Shown here: piece after piece, positions 22,042 to 34,617 of the stretch
Layout: every line of letters starts with the position of its first letter
Position numbering within the stretch: position 1 is the stretch's first letter
From: Candidatus Pantoea haifensis
GTDB lineage: Bacteria; Pseudomonadota; Gammaproteobacteria; Enterobacterales; Enterobacteriaceae
Assembly (NCBI GenBank): GCA_018842655.1
Contig: JAGTWN010000004.1
Location: 2,666,001 to 2,730,000 of the forward strand
DNA: 64,000 bases
Direction of reading: 5' to 3'
Position numbers and translations under genes: made by a program
Notes under the pieces: model-generated
What the model was told of the DNA's origin: nothing
Databases searched by the model: none
The model's input: the letters and a program-made list of their open reading frames with translations, nothing else

Positions 22042-22908
22042 ATGTCTGTACAAGATCAACTGCATCGTTACCTGTTTGAAAATGCGGCCGTGCGCGGCGA
22101 GCTGGTGAACGTCTCCAATACCTGGCGTGAAACCATTAAAAATCATGACTATCCTGCGCCAGTGCAGACGCTGCTGGGGGAATTGCTGGTGGCAACCAGC
22201 CTGTTAACCGCGACGCTGAAATTTGATGGCGAAATTACTGTGCAGTTGCAGGGCGACGGCCCACTTTCGCTGGCAGTGATCAACGGTAACAACAAGCAGG
22301 AACTGCGCGGTGTTGCGCGTCACAAAGGTGAGATTCCTGCTGACAGCACACTGAAAAGCATGGTCGGCAATGGCTATCTGGTCATTACAATTTCGCCAGA
22401 AAAAGGTGAACGTTACCAGGGCGTTGTGGGTTTAGAAGGCGAAACGCTTGCCGAGTGCCTGGAAGATTATTTTATGCGCTCAGAGCAGTTACCGACGCGT
22501 CTGTTTATTCGCACTAACGATAAAGGCGCTGCCGGAATCTTGCTGCAAGTTTTGCCTGCGCAAGAGACCAGTAAAGAAGATTTTGACCACCTCGCTGCGC
22601 TGACTGAAACCATCAAGAGCGAAGAGCTGATCGATTTGCCAGCCAACGATGTTCTGTGGCGTCTTTATCATCAGGAAGAGGCAACGGTGTACGATCCACA
22701 ACCAGTGATCTACAAATGTACCTGCTCAAGAGAGCGTTGCGGTGACGTGCTGAAAACGCTGCCGCAGGAAGAAGTCGATGAGATTATCGAAGAAGATGGC
22801 AAGATCGATATGCACTGCGATTATTGCGGTTCGCACTATATTTTTGATGCGGTCGATATTGCTGCTTTGCGCACTCATTCGGTCGACAACAGCGATCGTC
22901 TGCACTAA
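22042..22908 (+). CDS. hslO: 33 kDa chaperonin Hsp33 (HslO)
   Basis: 288-residue redox-activated holdase chaperone. The C-terminal zinc redox switch is visible: CTC around residue 231 and CDYC around residue 264. On oxidation the zinc is released and the chaperone activates. The start at 22042 ([15 protein letters not shown]) is chosen by homology; an upstream ATG at 21916 would add 42 residues with no family counterpart. Confidence 0.95.
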   Translation: MSVQDQLHRYLFENAAVRGELVNVSNTWRETIKNHDYPAPVQTLLGELLVATSLLTATLKFDGEITVQLQGDGPLSLAVINGNNKQELRGVARHKGEIPADSTLKSMVGNGYLVITISPEKGERYQGVVGLEGETLAECLEDYFMRSEQLPTRLFIRTNDKGAAGILLQVLPAQETSKEDFDHLAALTETIKSEELIDLPANDVLWRLYHQEEATVYDPQPVIYKCTCSRERCGDVLKTLPQEEVDEIIEEDGKIDMHCDYCGSHYIFDAVDIAALRTHSVDNSDRLH

Positions 22909-22915
22909 TTTCTGC

Positions 22916-22934
22916 CGGGCGGCCTCGCCGCCCG
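22916..22934 (+). terminator. Possible terminator hairpin after hslO
   Basis: CGGGCGGC at 22916-22923 pairs with GCCGCCCG at 22927-22934 around a three-base loop, eight bases after the hslO stop. There is no U tract, so termination strength is doubtful. Confidence 0.4.
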
Positions 22935-23193
22935 CACTTCTGCCGTCTCGCCTATCCCCTTAATTTACATAAAAAAATATCTTTCTTTAGTTTCATAACG
23001 CCTTAAAAACAGTTGAAACACCCTCTTAGCGCGCCCTGAGTCGCATTTTTAACAGCCAACGCTTTTACCAAACGCCAGGAGGAGTAAACTGCGCGCGATC
23101 ATGCGGCTGCCCAAAACCGGGCGGCATTAAATGTGCACGATCCCAACCTTTCTCTGCCTTTGCAGAACAGATACCGATTTAAGGAGCAGTAAA

Positions 23194-24813
23194 ATGCGCG
23201 TTAACGGCCTGACCTCGCAAGACCTTGTCAATCTGGGCATCACAGAGACCACGGAAGTGGTTTACAACCCTGATTACGACACGCTCTTCCAGGAAGAAAC
23301 TCGCCCGGAGCTTGACGGTTTTGCACGTGGCACCCTGACGCAAAGCGGCGCAATAGCAGTGGACACCGGCATTTTTACCGGGCGCTCGCCAAAGGATAAA
23401 TACATTGTTCGTGACGACACCACGCGCGATACCCTGTGGTGGAACGATCAGGGAACCGGTAAAAACGATAATCAACCGCTTTCTCAGGAAACGTGGCAAG
23501 CGTTGAAAGCCTGTGTTACGCAGCAGCTTTCCGGTAAGCGTTTATTTGTGATTGATGCCTTTTGCGGCGCGAATCCAGATTCCCGCCTTAGCGTACGCTT
23601 CATTACCGAGGTGGCGTGGCAAGCGCATTTCGTCAAAAACATGTTTATTCGCCCTGATGAGGCTGAGCTGGCCGATTTCACACCCGATTTCGTGGTGATG
23701 AACGGTGCCCGGTGTACCAATCCAGACTGGCAACAGCAGGGACTCCATTCGGAAAACTTCATTGCTTTCAACCTGACTGAACGCATGCAACTGATTGGCG
23801 GAAGCTGGTACGGCGGCGAAATGAAGAAAGGCCTGTTTGCCGTCATGAACTATCTGCTGCCGCTTAAAGGTATCGCGTCAATGCACTGCTCGGCTAACGT
23901 CGGCAAGGCGGGCGATGTTGCCGTCTTCTTTGGTTTATCTGGCACCGGCAAAACCACGCTCTCGACTGACCCAGAACGTCAGTTAATTGGTGATGATGAA
24001 CATGGCTGGGATGATGATGGCGTGTTCAATTTTGAAGGCGGCTGCTACGCCAAAACCATCAACCTTTCAGAGCAAGCTGAGCCAGAAATCTACCGTGCAA
24101 TCCGCCGCGATGCGCTGCTGGAAAACGTAGTGGTGCGGGCTGACGGCAGCGTTGATTATGCTGATGGCAGCAAAACCGAAAACACCCGCGTGTCTTATCC
24201 GATCAACCATATCGATAATATTGTCCAGCCCGTATCGAAAGCGGGCCATGCAAAGAAAGTGATTTTCCTCACTGCCGATGCCTTTGGCGTGTTACCGCCA
24301 GTATCGCGGTTGACGCCGGAGCAAACGCAATATCACTTCCTGTCAGGCTTTACCGCCAAGCTGGCGGGCACGGAGCGCGGCGTGACGCAACCTACGCCAA
24401 CGTTTTCTGCCTGCTTTGGTGCCGCTTTCCTGATGCTGCATCCCACGCAGTACGCTGAAGTGCTGGTAAAGCGCATGGAAGCGTCAGGTGCGCAAGCTTA
24501 TCTGGTGAATACCGGCTGGAATGGCAGCGGCAAGCGCATCTCGCTGAAAGATACGCGCGCCATTATCAACGCGATTCTGGCAGGCGAACTGGATGATGCG
24601 CCAACGCAAACGCTGCCGATTTTCAATCTGCAGATGCCAACCAGCCTCGGTACGCTGGATGCCGCGATGCTTGATCCGCGGGGTAGCTGGGGAAGTGAAG
24701 AGAAATGGCAGGAGGCTGCTCAGGATCTGGCGCAGCGTTTTATTGCTAACTTCGGGAAATATACCGATAACGCCGCCGGTGCCGCACTGGTAAAAGCGGG
24801 TCCACAGCTGTAA
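23194..24813 (+). CDS. pckA: Phosphoenolpyruvate carboxykinase (ATP) PckA
   Basis: 539-residue gluconeogenic enzyme converting oxaloacetate and ATP to phosphoenolpyruvate. P-loop [11 protein letters not shown], the metal-binding [20 protein letters not shown] region and the [10 protein letters not shown]-terminal signature are all present. Start at 23194 ([11 protein letters not shown]) has an AAGGAG ribosome site; the upstream ATG at 23131 is rejected by homology. Uninterrupted, one residue shorter than E. coli. Confidence 0.96.
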   Translation: MRVNGLTSQDLVNLGITETTEVVYNPDYDTLFQEETRPELDGFARGTLTQSGAIAVDTGIFTGRSPKDKYIVRDDTTRDTLWWNDQGTGKNDNQPLSQETWQALKACVTQQLSGKRLFVIDAFCGANPDSRLSVRFITEVAWQAHFVKNMFIRPDEAELADFTPDFVVMNGARCTNPDWQQQGLHSENFIAFNLTERMQLIGGSWYGGEMKKGLFAVMNYLLPLKGIASMHCSANVGKAGDVAVFFGLSGTGKTTLSTDPERQLIGDDEHGWDDDGVFNFEGGCYAKTINLSEQAEPEIYRAIRRDALLENVVVRADGSVDYADGSKTENTRVSYPINHIDNIVQPVSKAGHAKKVIFLTADAFGVLPPVSRLTPEQTQYHFLSGFTAKLAGTERGVTQPTPTFSACFGAAFLMLHPTQYAEVLVKRMEASGAQAYLVNTGWNGSGKRISLKDTRAIINAILAGELDDAPTQTLPIFNLQMPTSLGTLDAAMLDPRGSWGSEEKWQEAAQDLAQRFIANFGKYTDNAAGAALVKAGPQL

Positions 24814-24818
24814 AACCC

Positions 24819-24844
24819 GGCGCGGCACGCGTGCCGCGCCTGTT

Positions 24845-24846
<2 letters not shown>
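24819..24846. terminator. Bidirectional terminator between pckA and envZ
   Basis: A perfect 22-base palindrome at 24819-24840 (GGCGCGGC pairing with GCCGCGCC), followed by TGTTTTA on the plus strand and by GGGTTTTA on the minus strand. It lies between the convergent pckA and envZ stops. Confidence 0.8.
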
Positions 24847-26919
<2,073 letters not shown>

Positions 26920-27461
26920 TATTTACTCCCAAAGGCGCTATTGCCTGTGCCGATATTGTTAAAAAAAGATGCCTTATAGTGACAGTCATTAATGGTTTAT
27001 ATTCTAGCCGAAATTGTTACAAAGCATATTAAACAGCAGCTTATCTTTATTTTTTGCGCTTCGAGCAGCCTGAAAAGGCTCGTTACACAATGGGTTGAGT
27101 AGAGCACGACAAATCTGAAATATGCGCGTTTTTTCTTACATTAACTGGTGCCAGATTAACGCCATCTTTTATTGATTGAACAAATTCAGCGTGTTAGCGG
27201 AGAATTTGACTTAATTGTTCAGCCATAAACCTGTTGAAGCGGCTAATAATCCATTCCGTGGCGTTCACAGCAGCATAAGACGCTGTAATTAAGGGCGCAT
27301 TGACGTTTCCTCTCTCGGATTAACTCCATGAACCAGCCCGCCAGATCCATTCAAGCATAAACCGCGCTAAATCAATCATTAACGTCAACTTTTCGTTCTG
27401 AACAATTTCCATCAGACTGCATCAGCACCGCTTCTTATAATGTGACGACAGGGAGATAACA
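26920..27461. other. Long intergenic region between ompR and the YjbE-like gene
   Basis: About 540 AT-rich bases separating divergent genes. They should carry the ompR promoter on the minus strand and the promoter of the small secreted-protein gene on the plus strand. No open reading frame looks real and I recognise no known small RNA. Confidence 0.5.
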
Positions 27462-27704
27462 ATGAAAAAAACAGCATTGCTGTTAAGTGCACTGGTGCTG
27501 ACTGCGCTGAATCCCGTTTATGCTGCCACCGTGGTCGGTGAAGCCGCAGGCGCGCAGGCATCAACCACCGCACAAGGGAATTCCAATGCCATCGGTGTCG
27601 GCGCTGTTGCAGCTCTGTTTGGCGTTGCGCTCGCTACCGCAGGCGGTGGCGACGGACATGGCAACGGTACGTCAACCACAACGGCAACGCAGGCCGGAAA
27701 ATAA
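27462..27704 (+). CDS. YjbE/GfcA-like small exported Gly/Ala/Thr-rich protein
   Basis: 80-residue protein with a clear signal peptide (MKKTALLLSALVLTALNPVYA, cleavage after AYA-like VYA). The low-complexity mature part contains VGEAAGAQAS, an Ala/Val-rich hydrophobic stretch and a GGGDGHGNGTSTTTAT tail. The pattern matches E. coli YjbE (80 aa, yjbEFGH exopolysaccharide operon) and the related GfcA. Here it stands alone without yjbFGH. A ribosome site (GGGAG) precedes the start. Family call is by composition and motif order, so function in exopolysaccharide export is tentative. Confidence 0.75.
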   Translation: MKKTALLLSALVLTALNPVYAATVVGEAAGAQASTTAQGNSNAIGVGAVAALFGVALATAGGGDGHGNGTSTTTATQAGK

Positions 27705-27774
27705 CTCACTGCTTTAACGCGCTTAGATCATTCTTTCTGTGTCAGCCAGTTTCGCCACCGGGGATGTCAACGTG

Positions 27775-27798
27775 GGGTTTTAACTTTTAAAACCCTTT
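27775..27798 (+). terminator. Possible terminator after the YjbE-like gene
   Basis: Perfect inverted repeat, GGGTTTTAA at 27775-27783 with TTAAAACCC at 27787-27795, followed by only three T residues. Lies 70 bases after the stop and before greB. Confidence 0.45.
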
Positions 27799-27866
27799 CC
27801 CCGACTCTTTTTGCGATGATATTTGCTATACACTGAGTCTCTTTTGACTTTTCTGACTGCTGTGGC

Positions 27867-28339
27867 ATGAAAACCCGACTCATTACCCGTGAAGGCTTTA
27901 ATCAGTTAAAAGCCGAACTCGACTATCTCTGGCGTGAAGAGCGTCCTGAAGTAACCAAAAAAGTCACCTGGGCTGCCAGCCTTGGCGATCGAAGTGAAAA
28001 CGCCGATTATCAATACAATAAAAAGCGTCTGCGTGAGATTGATCGCCGGGTACGCTACTTAACCAAAAGCCTGGAACAGCTTCGCATCGTTGACTATTCC
28101 CCCAGCAAGACGGCAAAGTCTTCTTTGGCGCATGGGTCGAAGTTGAGAACGATGATGGCGATCTTAAACGTTTTCGTATTGTGGGTTACGACGAGATATT
28201 TGGCCGCAAAGATTATATTTCCATCGACTCACCGATGGCGCGTGCCTTACTGAAAAAAGAGGTCGGCGATGCGGCGACGGTGGAGACACCAGCCGGTCCG
28301 GCAATCTGGTATGTTAACAACATTCGCTATCAGGAATAG
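27867..28339 (+). CDS. greB: Transcription elongation factor GreB (frameshifted)
   Basis: Rescues backtracked RNA polymerase by stimulating transcript cleavage. The N-terminal coiled coil is intact with the acidic tip ([20 protein letters not shown]). One C is missing from the run 28099-28103; the C-terminal FKBP-like domain resumes in another frame ([18 protein letters not shown]) to TAG at 28337. Corrected length 157 residues (E. coli 158). Confidence 0.92.
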
Positions 28340-28442
28340 CGACTCAGAATATCGCTGAAAGCCGCCCGCTTCTCTGGCAATTTTCACCATCAATCCGTAT
28401 AACTGTCCGCTGTTTCTCAACCCTGTAAGCAAGACAGCACTG

Positions 28443-30767
28443 ATGATGAAAGTTCTGAGCCACATAATTGCAAGTGAGCTTCAGGCGCGGGCAGAGCAAG
28501 TAGACGCTGCCGTTCGCCTGTTGGACGAAGGGAATACCGTGCCCTTTATCGCACGTTATCGTAAAGAGGTGACCGGCGGACTGGATGATACCCAGTTGCG
28601 TCAACTGGAAACCCGTCTGAGCTATCTGCGTGAATTAGAAGAGCGTCGCCAGTCGATTCTGAAATCCATTGATGAGCAAGGCAAACTAACCGACGATCTC
28701 GCCAAAGCCATTAACACCACCCTCAGCAAAACCGAGCTTGAAGATCTTTACCTGCCCTATAAACCCAGACGCCGCACCCGGGGACAAATTGCCATTGAGG
28801 CGGGTCTGGAACCGCTGGCGGATACGCTATGGCAAGAACCGTCGCACGATCCTGAGCAGTTAGCCGCACAATTTGTTGATGCCGAAAAAGGCGTGGCCGA
28901 TGTGCGCGCGGCATTAGACGGTGCGCGCTATATTCTGATGGAGCGTTTTGCCGAAGACGCGACGCTGCTGGCGAAAGTGCGTAACTATTTATGGAAAAAC
29001 GCCCATCTGGTCTCGCGTGTTGTCGAAGGCAAAGAGGAAGAAGGCGCAAAATTCCGCGACTATTTCGATCATCACGAAGCGTTAAACAGTGTGCCTTCCC
29101 ACCGTGCGCTGGCGATGCTGCGCGGCCGTAACGAAGGTGTATTGCAACTCTCCCTGAATGCCGATCCGCAATTTGATGAAGCACCGCGTGAAAGTCATGG
29201 CGAAACGCTGATTGCCGACCATTTGAATCTGCGCCTGAATAATGCTCCGGCGGATAGCTGGCGTAAAGCGGTAGTCAGCTGGACATGGCGCATTAAAGTG
29301 ATGCTGCATTTGGAAACGGAGCTGATGGGCAGCGTGCGCGAGCGTGCAGAAGAGGAAGCCATCAACGTGTTTGCGCGTAACCTGCACGACTTACTGATGG
29401 CAGCGCCTGCGGGTATGCGTTCGACGATGGGCCTGGATCCGGGCCTGCGTACTGGCGTAAAAGTAGCGGTAGTCGACGCGACCGGCAAGCTGGTTGCAAC
29501 GGATACTATTTATCCGCATACCGGCCAGGCGGCTAAAGCCGCCACGGTGGTCGCGGCGCTCTGCGCTAAACATCAGGTTGAACTGGTGGCTATCGGTAAC
29601 GGCACCGCCTCACGCGAGACTGAGCGATTCTTCCTTGAAGTACAAAAGCAGTATCCGCAGATTACCGCACAAAAAGTCATTGTCAGCGAAGCGGGCGCAT
29701 CCGTTTATTCCGCCTCTGAGCTGGCGGCGCTGGAGTTCCCGGATCTGGATGTCTCCCTGCGTGGCGCAGTCTCTATCGCACGCCGTTTACAGGATCCGCT
29801 GGCAGAACTGGTGAAGATCGATCCGAAATCGATCGGTGTAGGCCAGTATCAGCACGACGTCAGCCAAAGCCAGCTGGCGAAGAAGCTGGACGCAGTGGTG
29901 GAAGATTGTGTGAACGCCGTTGGCGTTGATCTGAATACCGCTTCCGTACCGTTGCTCACGCGTGTCGCTGGCCTGACGCGCATGATGGCGCAGAATATTG
30001 TCAGCTGGCGTGACGAAAATGGTCGTTTCCAGAACCGTCAGCAGTTGCTGAAAGTCAGCCGTCTTGGACCAAAAGCGTTTGAGCAGTGCGCCGGCTTCCT
30101 GCGTATTAGCCACGGTGATAACCCGCTGGACGCCTCAACGGTTCACCCGGAAGCCTATCCAGTGGTGGAACGTATTCTGACCGCGACCGAGCAGGCCCTT
30201 AATGAGCTGATGGGTAATCCGTCTGGCCTGCGTAACCTGAAAGCGGTTGATTTCACTGATGAGCGTTTTGGTCTGCCCACCGTCACTGACATCATAAAAG
30301 AGCTGGAAAAACCAGGCCGCGATCCGCGCCCGGAATTTAAAACTGCTCAGTTTGCCGAGGGCGTTGAAACGCTGAACGACCTGATGCCAGGCATGATTCT
30401 GGAAGGTGCCGTGACCAACGTGACTAACTTTGGTGCGTTCGTTGATATCGGTGTTCATCAGGATGGTTTAGTGCATATCTCATCGCTTTCTGACAAGTTC
30501 GTTGAAGATCCGCATCAGGTGGTGAAAGCAGGCGATATTGTCAAAGTGAAGGTGATGGAGGTTGATCTGCCACGCAAGCGTATTGCGCTGACGATGCGCC
30601 TTGACGAGCAGCCCGGTGAGAGCAACGCGCGCAGCAGTAATCGCAGCGCGCCGCGTGAAAACAGCCGTCCGGCTGCGAGCAAAGGGCGTCAGCGTCCAGC
30701 CAGCCTGCCTGCGGGTAACAGCGCAATGGGTGATGCGCTGGCAGCGGCTTTTGGTAAGAAACGATAA
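28443..30767 (+). CDS. yhgF: RNA-binding transcription accessory protein Tex (YhgF)
   Basis: 774-residue Tex protein. Order: helical N-terminal region ([18 protein letters not shown]), YqgF-like RNase H fold ([17 protein letters not shown], about residue 330), helix-hairpin-helix region, and a C-terminal S1 RNA-binding domain ([20 protein letters not shown], about 655-725) with a basic tail. Two adjacent ATGs at 28443 and 28446 are possible starts. Uninterrupted despite its length. In E. coli feoABC follows; here it does not. Confidence 0.95.
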   Translation: MMKVLSHIIASELQARAEQVDAAVRLLDEGNTVPFIARYRKEVTGGLDDTQLRQLETRLSYLRELEERRQSILKSIDEQGKLTDDLAKAINTTLSKTELEDLYLPYKPRRRTRGQIAIEAGLEPLADTLWQEPSHDPEQLAAQFVDAEKGVADVRAALDGARYILMERFAEDATLLAKVRNYLWKNAHLVSRVVEGKEEEGAKFRDYFDHHEALNSVPSHRALAMLRGRNEGVLQLSLNADPQFDEAPRESHGETLIADHLNLRLNNAPADSWRKAVVSWTWRIKVMLHLETELMGSVRERAEEEAINVFARNLHDLLMAAPAGMRSTMGLDPGLRTGVKVAVVDATGKLVATDTIYPHTGQAAKAATVVAALCAKHQVELVAIGNGTASRETERFFLEVQKQYPQITAQKVIVSEAGASVYSASELAALEFPDLDVSLRGAVSIARRLQDPLAELVKIDPKSIGVGQYQHDVSQSQLAKKLDAVVEDCVNAVGVDLNTASVPLLTRVAGLTRMMAQNIVSWRDENGRFQNRQQLLKVSRLGPKAFEQCAGFLRISHGDNPLDASTVHPEAYPVVERILTATEQALNELMGNPSGLRNLKAVDFTDERFGLPTVTDIIKELEKPGRDPRPEFKTAQFAEGVETLNDLMPGMILEGAVTNVTNFGAFVDIGVHQDGLVHISSLSDKFVEDPHQVVKAGDIVKVKVMEVDLPRKRIALTMRLDEQPGESNARSSNRSAPRENSRPAASKGRQRPASLPAGNSAMGDALAAAFGKKR

Positions 30768-30942
30768 GTTTCAGCACCCTTCCCGCTTTCTTCTCCTCAA
30801 CCCTTCCTGTACGTGGGAAGGGTTGGAATAAGGGCAGTTGCGCCTGAAGCTCCAAACAATTAAGTTGAAAATCTTCATCGGGGCGCTACGCTAACAATAC
30901 GCCTGTCATAAAAACTACATCCGCTGTGGCACCCAATTCGCG

Positions 30943-32631
30943 ATGGAAACGATCACTGCTTTAATCGATAAGATTTATGCTGACACCTTTCCACTGGCCA
31001 TGCGCGAGCGTTTGCTTGCCAACGTTGCCAAAGCCCGCGACGCGATAAAGCTGCCGCGCAAGGCTCACTGGGATGAGCAGGATGTGGTGCTCATTACCTA
31101 TGCCGACCAGTTCCGTGAGCCAGACAAGCCAACGCTCCAGAGCTTCTCACACTTCTACCAGCAACATCTGCAAACGACGTTTCCGCTGGTGCATCTGCTG
31201 CCGTTTTTCCCCTATTCATCTGACGACGGCTTTTCCGTCATTGATTACCATCAGGTCAATCCGTTATGCGGTGAATGGCAGGATATTGCTACGCTGCATC
31301 AGGAAACCCGGCTGATGTTTGATTTTGTCTGTAATCATATGTCGGCCCGCAGCGCATGGTTTAAACACTTTCTGGCACAGGATCCTGGCTGGGATAACTT
31401 TTTTATCAGCATGCCACCCGCAACCGATCTCAGCGCCGTAACGCGACCGCGCACCTCGCCGCTTCTCACGCCGTTTGAAATGGCGAATGGCGAAACCCGC
31501 TTTATCTGGACAACCTTTAGTGCTGACCAAATCGACCTCAATTTTGCTCATCCTGAGGTGCTGATTCGTATCGTGGATGTGCTGCTCGACTACCTGACAC
31601 GTGGTGCCGATTATGTGCGGCTGGATGCGGTGGGTTATATGTGGAAAACCCCCGGCACTAACTGCATTCATCTGGAAAAAACGCATCAGTTGGTGAAATT
31701 GTTTCGTGCAATATCTGACGTGGTTGCGCCCGGCACGGTCATCATTACCGAAACCAACGTGCCACATAAAGACAACATCAGCTACTTTGGCGATGGCTAT
31801 GACGAAGCGCAGATGGTGTATCAGTTTTCGCTGCCGCCTCTGGTGTTACATGCGATCCACTCTGGTTCAGGCCGTGCCTTGCGCCAATGGGCCAGTTCGC
31901 TCGATCTGAGCACTGGCGGCACCACCTTTTTTAATTTCCTCGCCTCGCACGACGGGATCGGGTTGAATCCGGCGCGCGGCATTTTGACAGAAATAGAAAT
32001 TGTGGCGCTGGTGCGCGATCTGGCACTGGAAGGAGCGTTAGTTTCCTATAAAAATAACCCGGATGGCACCACCAGCCCCTATGAAATCAACGTCACCTAT
32101 CTTGATGCACTCAGCCGTCAGGATGATGACGATAAAACGCGCCTCAAACGCTTTCTTTTAGCGCACGCGATTTTGCTGGCATTTCCGGGTGTGCCCGCCA
32201 TCTACATTCAGAGCATGCTGGGATCACGTAACGATTATGATGGCGTGCGGATGGCAGGCCATAACCGCGCCATCAACCGACAGAAATATCATTTGCAGGA
32301 GATCGAGACTGCGCTGGCAGGAGGAGACTGGCTGCGACAGCAGGTTTATATCCAGCTCAGCCAACTCATTCAACTTCGCCAGCGTCAGTCAGCCTTTCAT
32401 CCCGATAATCCGATGACGCTGTACGACAGTGAAAATGCCCTGCTGGTTCTGAAGCGTCATCTTGCCAACAGTGAAGAGGGGTTATTGTGCGTGTTTAATC
32501 TCAGTGGACGGCAGGTCAAAACGCATCTGCCCGAGGCGCGCATCCTACAGGACGTGATCAGCGGTGAAAAAATAGATGGCACCCAGCCATTAACGCTGGA
32601 TGCCTGGCAGTTCATGTGGCTACGAGGCTGA
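30943..32631 (+). CDS. GH13 subfamily 18 phosphorylase (sucrose/glucosylglycerate phosphorylase type)
   Basis: 562-residue alpha-glucoside phosphorylase resembling E. coli YcjM (559 aa, glucosylglycerate phosphorylase) and sucrose phosphorylase. TIM-barrel with the catalytic triad: nucleophile D228 in RLDAVGYMW, acid/base E270 in ITETNVPH, and D337 in ASHDGIGL. FDFVCNHMS is the family's region I. The enzyme would release glucose 1-phosphate from a glucoside using phosphate. No transporter, kinase or regulator lies beside it, so the substrate (glucosylglycerate, glucosylglycerol or sucrose) cannot be decided from context. It occupies the place of feoABC in E. coli order. Confidence 0.88.
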   Translation: METITALIDKIYADTFPLAMRERLLANVAKARDAIKLPRKAHWDEQDVVLITYADQFREPDKPTLQSFSHFYQQHLQTTFPLVHLLPFFPYSSDDGFSVIDYHQVNPLCGEWQDIATLHQETRLMFDFVCNHMSARSAWFKHFLAQDPGWDNFFISMPPATDLSAVTRPRTSPLLTPFEMANGETRFIWTTFSADQIDLNFAHPEVLIRIVDVLLDYLTRGADYVRLDAVGYMWKTPGTNCIHLEKTHQLVKLFRAISDVVAPGTVIITETNVPHKDNISYFGDGYDEAQMVYQFSLPPLVLHAIHSGSGRALRQWASSLDLSTGGTTFFNFLASHDGIGLNPARGILTEIEIVALVRDLALEGALVSYKNNPDGTTSPYEINVTYLDALSRQDDDDKTRLKRFLLAHAILLAFPGVPAIYIQSMLGSRNDYDGVRMAGHNRAINRQKYHLQEIETALAGGDWLRQQVYIQLSQLIQLRQRQSAFHPDNPMTLYDSENALLVLKRHLANSEEGLLCVFNLSGRQVKTHLPEARILQDVISGEKIDGTQPLTLDAWQFMWLRG

Positions 32632-32901
32632 TTACTTATACACGTCGGCAGTGGCGCTAAATTTACCGTGCTCACGGCCTGCGATGACCAGGAAGTAGCG
32701 TCCGCCCTTCTCATCGGCCATTTTTGACAGCTCGCGTTTAGCATCCATCGGTGAGGTGGTTTCCGCCGTGGTATTCACCGTACCGATTTTCTCAAGATTC
32801 ATTTTCTGCACATCTTCTTTAGTGACTTCCTTCGCCGCCAAAGCTGAAAATGACACTGCACCCATCATCACTGAAGCCACAACCCATTTCAAAACCTTCA
32901 T
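32632..32901 (-). CDS. YdgH/BhsA/McbA-like (DUF1471) periplasmic protein
   Basis: 89-residue protein with a signal peptide (MKVLKWVVASVMMGAVSFSALA) and a DUF1471 domain (GTVNTTAETTSPMDAKRELSKMADEKGG and YFLVIAGREHGKFSATADVYK read as two conserved blocks). This family includes stress-induced proteins such as BhsA and YhcN that affect biofilm and envelope stress. Its stop codon abuts the stop of the convergent GH13 gene with no gap. Confidence 0.85.
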   Translation of the reverse strand: MKVLKWVVASVMMGAVSFSALAAKEVTKEDVQKMNLEKIGTVNTTAETTSPMDAKRELSKMADEKGGRYFLVIAGREHGKFSATADVYK

Positions 32902-33067
32902 ATGTTTACCCTCTTAGATCCATTATTGAGATGTAAGCAGCCGCGAAACGCGTGAGGCAATATGGAACGGCATAGTCAAATCCCAGACTAATCACATATA
33001 AGTGCAGCGGCCTTGCTCACGCATTGAAGTATTGCCGCTGCCAGCGATTTTGCCAGTCGTCACGCCG

Positions 33068-33844
33068 TTAAGCCGGTAATGTGTTGATGAATTGCATAAT
33101 TTGTTGACTGAACGGCTCGGGATGAGAAATGAAAGGCGCATGCGCAGCCTTCTCCATCACAACAGAAGGAGAAGAAGGCAGCTGTTCATCCAGCTGCTGC
33201 GCAATGCGACGCGGCACCAGGCCGTCCAGTGAGCCATACAGCCGCAGGAATGGCAGTGAGATGTCGGATAGCGCGTCGCGCAAATCAACCTGGCGCAGAA
33301 TATCCAGCCCACCTTCCAGCACATCAACCGACGGCATCGGCTGCGACAGCACAATCTCTTTCAACTGTCGGGCATCTGCGCGTGCGCTGTCAGTGCCCAG
33401 CGTTTGCAGCGCCAGGAAGCGTTCAACCGTGCGTTGAAAATGGCTACTCAACTGCTGCTGAAAGCCTTGCAGTGTCTCTGGTTTGATGCCTGGCCATGAA
33501 TCGTATGCCGTAAAACAGGGCGATGAGGCTACAGTGATTAGCGCACGCAGCTTTTCGGGCACGGTCAGTGCCAGTTGCGTCGCCACCAGCCCTCCTAACG
33601 ACCAGCCCAACACAATGGCGCGTTGCGGCAATAATGGCGTCAGATGGCGAGCCATTTCTTCAAGCGTCAGCGCAGCAAAACCCTGGCTGCGGCCGTATCC
33701 CGGCAGATCGACCAGATGCAGGCGAAAATGCGTGCTGAGTCGCGGAACAATGCTTTGCCACACTTCCGCATTCAGTCCCCACCCGTGCAGCAGCACAAGA
33801 TCGACTTTTCCTTCCCCGCAGGTGTGCCAGTAAAGCGACGTCAT
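33068..33844 (-). CDS. bioH: Pimeloyl-[acyl-carrier protein] methyl ester esterase BioH
   Basis: 258-residue alpha/beta hydrolase that removes the methyl group from pimeloyl-ACP methyl ester, ending the pimelate branch of biotin synthesis. Nucleophile elbow GWSLGGLVA, oxyanion region [12 protein letters not shown], and catalytic His in [12 protein letters not shown] near the C-terminus. Divergent from gntX, as in E. coli. Confidence 0.94.
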   Translation of the reverse strand: MTSLYWHTCGEGKVDLVLLHGWGLNAEVWQSIVPRLSTHFRLHLVDLPGYGRSQGFAALTLEEMARHLTPLLPQRAIVLGWSLGGLVATQLALTVPEKLRALITVASSPCFTAYDSWPGIKPETLQGFQQQLSSHFQRTVERFLALQTLGTDSARADARQLKEIVLSQPMPSVDVLEGGLDILRQVDLRDALSDISLPFLRLYGSLDGLVPRRIAQQLDEQLPSSPSVVMEKAAHAPFISHPEPFSQQIMQFINTLPA

Positions 33845-33878
33845 CAGTTACTATCCCAAAAATGATAAGGAGATCGCT

Positions 33879-34559
33879 ATGCTACCAATGCCTGCCCTTT
33901 GTTGGCTATGCCAGTTACCACTGCGCATTGCACATCACGGCCTGTGTAGCCGGTGCCTGAGCAACCTGGCAACACCGCCGCCGCTGTGTCCACGCTGTGG
34001 TTTACCCGCCACATCAACCTCTCTTCCCTGTGGTCGCTGCCTGCGTTCACCGCCCGCGTGGCAGGCACTGGTTTGCGTCGGCGATTATCAGCCACCGCTT
34101 CGTCACTGGGTACATCAACTGAAATTTTCTCGCGTGACCGCACTCAGGGTGATGCTGGCTCGGCTGCTTTTGCTAAGCTGGCTTCATGCTTACCGCACGC
34201 GTGCGTTGCCGCGTCCGGATATCGTATTGTGTGTCCCTCTGCATCAACGCCGTAGCTGGCAGCGTGGCTACAACCAAACTGCGCTTCTGGCACAACCTTT
34301 GGCGCGCTGGCTGGGATGCACATTCAGCCACGGATTACGGCGACGACGTCAGGGTGCAGTGCAGCATCAGTTAAGCGCACAGCAACGCCGCATCAATTTA
34401 CGCGGCGCTTTTCAGCTTGAAATAGCGGTGCGTGGGTGCCATATCGCTCTTATTGATGATGTGGTCACCACCGGCAGTACGGTGGAAGAGATTAGCCGTC
34501 TGTTGCTGGCGCAAGGCGCAGCCAGCGTGCAGGTTTGGTGCCTGTGCCGTACCTTGTAG
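33879..34559 (+). CDS. gntX: DNA utilization/ComF-family protein GntX
   Basis: 226-residue ComF-type phosphoribosyltransferase-like protein. The N-terminus has cysteine pairs of a zinc ribbon (CWLC, CSRC, CPRC, CGRC) and the C-terminus a PRPP-binding loop IALIDDVVTTGSTVEE. In E. coli the gene is linked with use of DNA as nutrient, fitting the hof genes in the same window. Length matches E. coli (227). Confidence 0.92.
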   Translation: MLPMPALCWLCQLPLRIAHHGLCSRCLSNLATPPPLCPRCGLPATSTSLPCGRCLRSPPAWQALVCVGDYQPPLRHWVHQLKFSRVTALRVMLARLLLLSWLHAYRTRALPRPDIVLCVPLHQRRSWQRGYNQTALLAQPLARWLGCTFSHGLRRRRQGAVQHQLSAQQRRINLRGAFQLEIAVRGCHIALIDDVVTTGSTVEEISRLLLAQGAASVQVWCLCRTL

Positions 34560-34617
34560 AGCGTCGGTGATGGGCGTATTATAACCAACTAAATTAGTCA
34601 ACTATTGAGCAATCGAC

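Noticed and set aside
30799-30824. Terminator after tex
   Set aside because: AACCCTTCC pairs with GGAAGGGTT, but no U tract follows on either strand, so I did not list it as a terminator.
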